Assembly (NCBI GenBank): GCA_024643945.1
Contig: JAHELX010000462.1
Span: 1-5,339, forward strand
Direction of reading: 5' to 3'
From: Anaerolineales bacterium
GTDB lineage: Bacteria > Chloroflexota > Anaerolineae > 4572-78 > NAK82
DNA length: 5,339 nucleotides
This document shows, one piece after another, positions 4,023 to 5,339 of the stretch; position 1 is the first letter of the stretch, and the number at the start of each line of letters is the position of its first letter. The notes under the pieces are model-generated. The model did not search any database. It was not told the origin of the DNA and saw nothing but the letters and a program-made list of their open reading frames with translations. Position numbers and translations under genes: made by a program.

Positions 4023-5339
4023 ATGACGGTAGAACCCCTGTCTCGATCCGAAGCTCCCATGGTACCGGACGAACTCAAGCACAACGTTGTCATCACCGGC
4101 CTGGATACGGTTTACAACTGGGGTCGTATGTATTCTATCTGGCCAATGGTGTTTGGTCTGGCGTGTTGTGCCATCGAGTTCATCGTTGCTGGCACTGCTC
4201 GTTATGACATGGCCCGCTTTGGCGCCGAGTTGGCGCGGGCATCCCCCCGCCAATCCGACCTGATGGTTGTGTCGGGCACCGTTACCAAAAAGATGGTACC
4301 CCAGATCGTGCGTTTGTACAATCAGATGCCGGAACCGAAATATGTGATCGCCATGGGTGCCTGCGCCACGGCGGGTGGTCCCTTCAAAGAGGGCTACAAC
4401 GTGGTGTCGGGTATTGACAAATACCTGCCGGTAGATGTCTACATCCCCGGCTGCCCGCCCACCCCCCAGGCGTTCTTGCAGGGGCTGATCAAGCTCCAGG
4501 AGAAGATCAAAAGCCAGTCCATCATGCAGGTGCCCTGGTATCGCAAAGAGGAACGTAACGAAGCCATCCCGGTGCCGATCCTGGGTCCTGACATCTTTGA
4601 CCCGCGCCAGGTTTCGAGCATCAAAGAAGAATTGGCCCGGCAGCGCGCTCAAGGCGCTCAGGATGCGGCCAGCGAGACGGGTGCGGAGTCTGCGGAGGAG
4701 GGCAAGTCCAAGCCGAAGAAGGCTATCAGCAAGACGCTAAAGCTCCCCACCTGGGACATCGGCCCTACCGAGGATACCCAGGCCTTGGCCGATCGCATCA
4801 ACCAGGCCATCGGTGAGGGAAGTGTCACACCGGAAAAGGATATGTTGGTGATGGACCCGGCACGCCTGATCCAGGTGGGCGAGTATCTGCGCGACACCGA
4901 AGAGTTGGCCTATGACCTGCTTTCGAACGTTACCGGCATGGACTACCTGGGGCGCGACCCCCGATTTGAGGTCGTCTACCATCTTTACTCCACCAGCCGG
5001 GGTGGGGGACCGCTGGTGCTCAAGGCCCGAGCGACGGAAGAAGATCCGGTGATCCCGTCGCTGACCTCAGTTTGGCCCAGCGCCGACCTGCAAGAGCGCG
5101 AAGTTTGGGACTTGTATGGCATCCGCTTCCCCGGACATCCCAACCTGAAACGAATCCTCTTGTGGGAAGGCTTTCACGGCCATCCTATGCGCAAGGATTA
5201 CGACGAAGCCTACTACGAAGAGCCTACCAAACCTTTCAACAGCCGCTGGCCAGGCGGGCATCACGAGCTGGCCGAGTCCAAGAACCCCTTCTTCAAGAAC
5301 GTGGTCTATCCCGCGGAGTACCCGGAGGGTGAGGATTGG
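4023..5339 (+). CDS. NADH-quinone oxidoreductase NuoB-NuoC fusion, 3' end outside window
   Basis: This is part of the peripheral arm of respiratory complex I. NuoB holds the terminal N2 [4Fe-4S] cluster that passes electrons to quinone, and NuoC (30 kDa subunit) packs beside it. The frame is open for 439 codons without a stop. Residues 25-195 are NuoB: C48-C49 in [10 protein letters not shown]114 in MGACATAGG and C144 in the PGCPPTP motif give all four N2 ligands. Residues 200-240 form a charged Lys/Glu/Ala-rich linker. Residues 245-390 are NuoC, with NVTGMDYL at 302-309 and the signature [17 protein letters not shown] (357-373) followed by [11 protein letters not shown] Trp/Pro-rich tail follows to the edge. 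Whether it ends after NuoC or continues into NuoD cannot be seen. NuoB is normally preceded by nuoA; here it is the first gene, behind its own promoter. Confidence 0.93.
   Translation, partial: MTVEPLSRSEAPMVPDELKHNVVITGLDTVYNWGRMYSIWPMVFGLACCAIEFIVAGTARYDMARFGAELARASPRQSDLMVVSGTVTKKMVPQIVRLYNQMPEPKYVIAMGACATAGGPFKEGYNVVSGIDKYLPVDVYIPGCPPTPQAFLQGLIKLQEKIKSQSIMQVPWYRKEERNEAIPVPILGPDIFDPRQVSSIKEELARQRAQGAQDAASETGAESAEEGKSKPKKAISKTLKLPTWDIGPTEDTQALADRINQAIGEGSVTPEKDMLVMDPARLIQVGEYLRDTEELAYDLLSNVTGMDYLGRDPRFEVVYHLYSTSRGGGPLVLKARATEEDPVIPSLTSVWPSADLQEREVWDLYGIRFPGHPNLKRILLWEGFHGHPMRKDYDEAYYEEPTKPFNSRWPGGHHELAESKNPFFKNVVYPAEYPEGEDW

Noticed and set aside
3999..4652. A 217-codon minus-strand frame opposite nuoB
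   Set aside because: It is antisense to an unmistakable NuoB with all N2 ligands, has a His/Gly/Arg-rich composition without recognisable motifs, and is a by-product of GC-rich codon use.

Overview
This 5.3 kb chromosomal window most resembles a member of the Chloroflexota, perhaps an Anaerolineae-type lineage. The grounds are a TPR/tail-anchor protein of a type common in that phylum, a SufR-like iron-sulfur regulator, and a mid-to-high GC coding style with TTG/ATG starts and strong Shine-Dalgarno sequences. The placement is an inference from protein style, because no rRNA or other marker gene is present.

Layout from left to right. (1) Positions 1-1072, minus strand: the first 18 codons of an unidentified gene that runs off the left edge, lying just downstream of a DHH/DHHA1 phosphoesterase of the NrnA (nanoRNase/pAp phosphatase) family. 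(2) Positions 1073-1205: a compact divergent promoter region whose two -35 hexamers form an inverted repeat 5 bp apart. The leftward promoter would start transcription at about the phosphoesterase ATG, suggesting a leaderless mRNA. (3) Positions 1206-1766, plus strand: a small TPR protein with a Pro/Ala-rich linker and one C-terminal membrane helix. (4) Positions 1834-2814, minus strand: a complete moaA (GTP 3',8-cyclase, molybdenum cofactor synthesis), convergent with the TPR gene. (5) Positions 2815-3059: a 245 bp non-coding gap with several small inverted repeats. (6) Positions 3060-3704, minus strand: a winged-helix regulator with a C-terminal cysteine cluster like that of SufR. (7) Positions 3705-4022: an AT-rich divergent regulatory region with two strong back-to-back promoters, each followed by a leader carrying a 7-7-7 inverted repeat close to the ribosome binding site. 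(8) Position 4023 to the right edge, plus strand: an in-frame fusion of complex I subunits NuoB and NuoC, still open at the window end.

The most interesting part is the right half. A putative Fe-S-sensing repressor is divergently transcribed from a complex I operon that starts with the N2-cluster subunit, and it lies upstream of moaA, another Fe-S enzyme. The leaders of the regulator and of nuoBC share the 8-mer TTATACCC within or beside a 21-bp inverted repeat. This suggests, but does not prove, that the regulator controls itself and complex I according to Fe-S status. No mobile elements, CRISPR arrays, tRNAs or rRNAs were seen, and no clearly undescribed system is evident.
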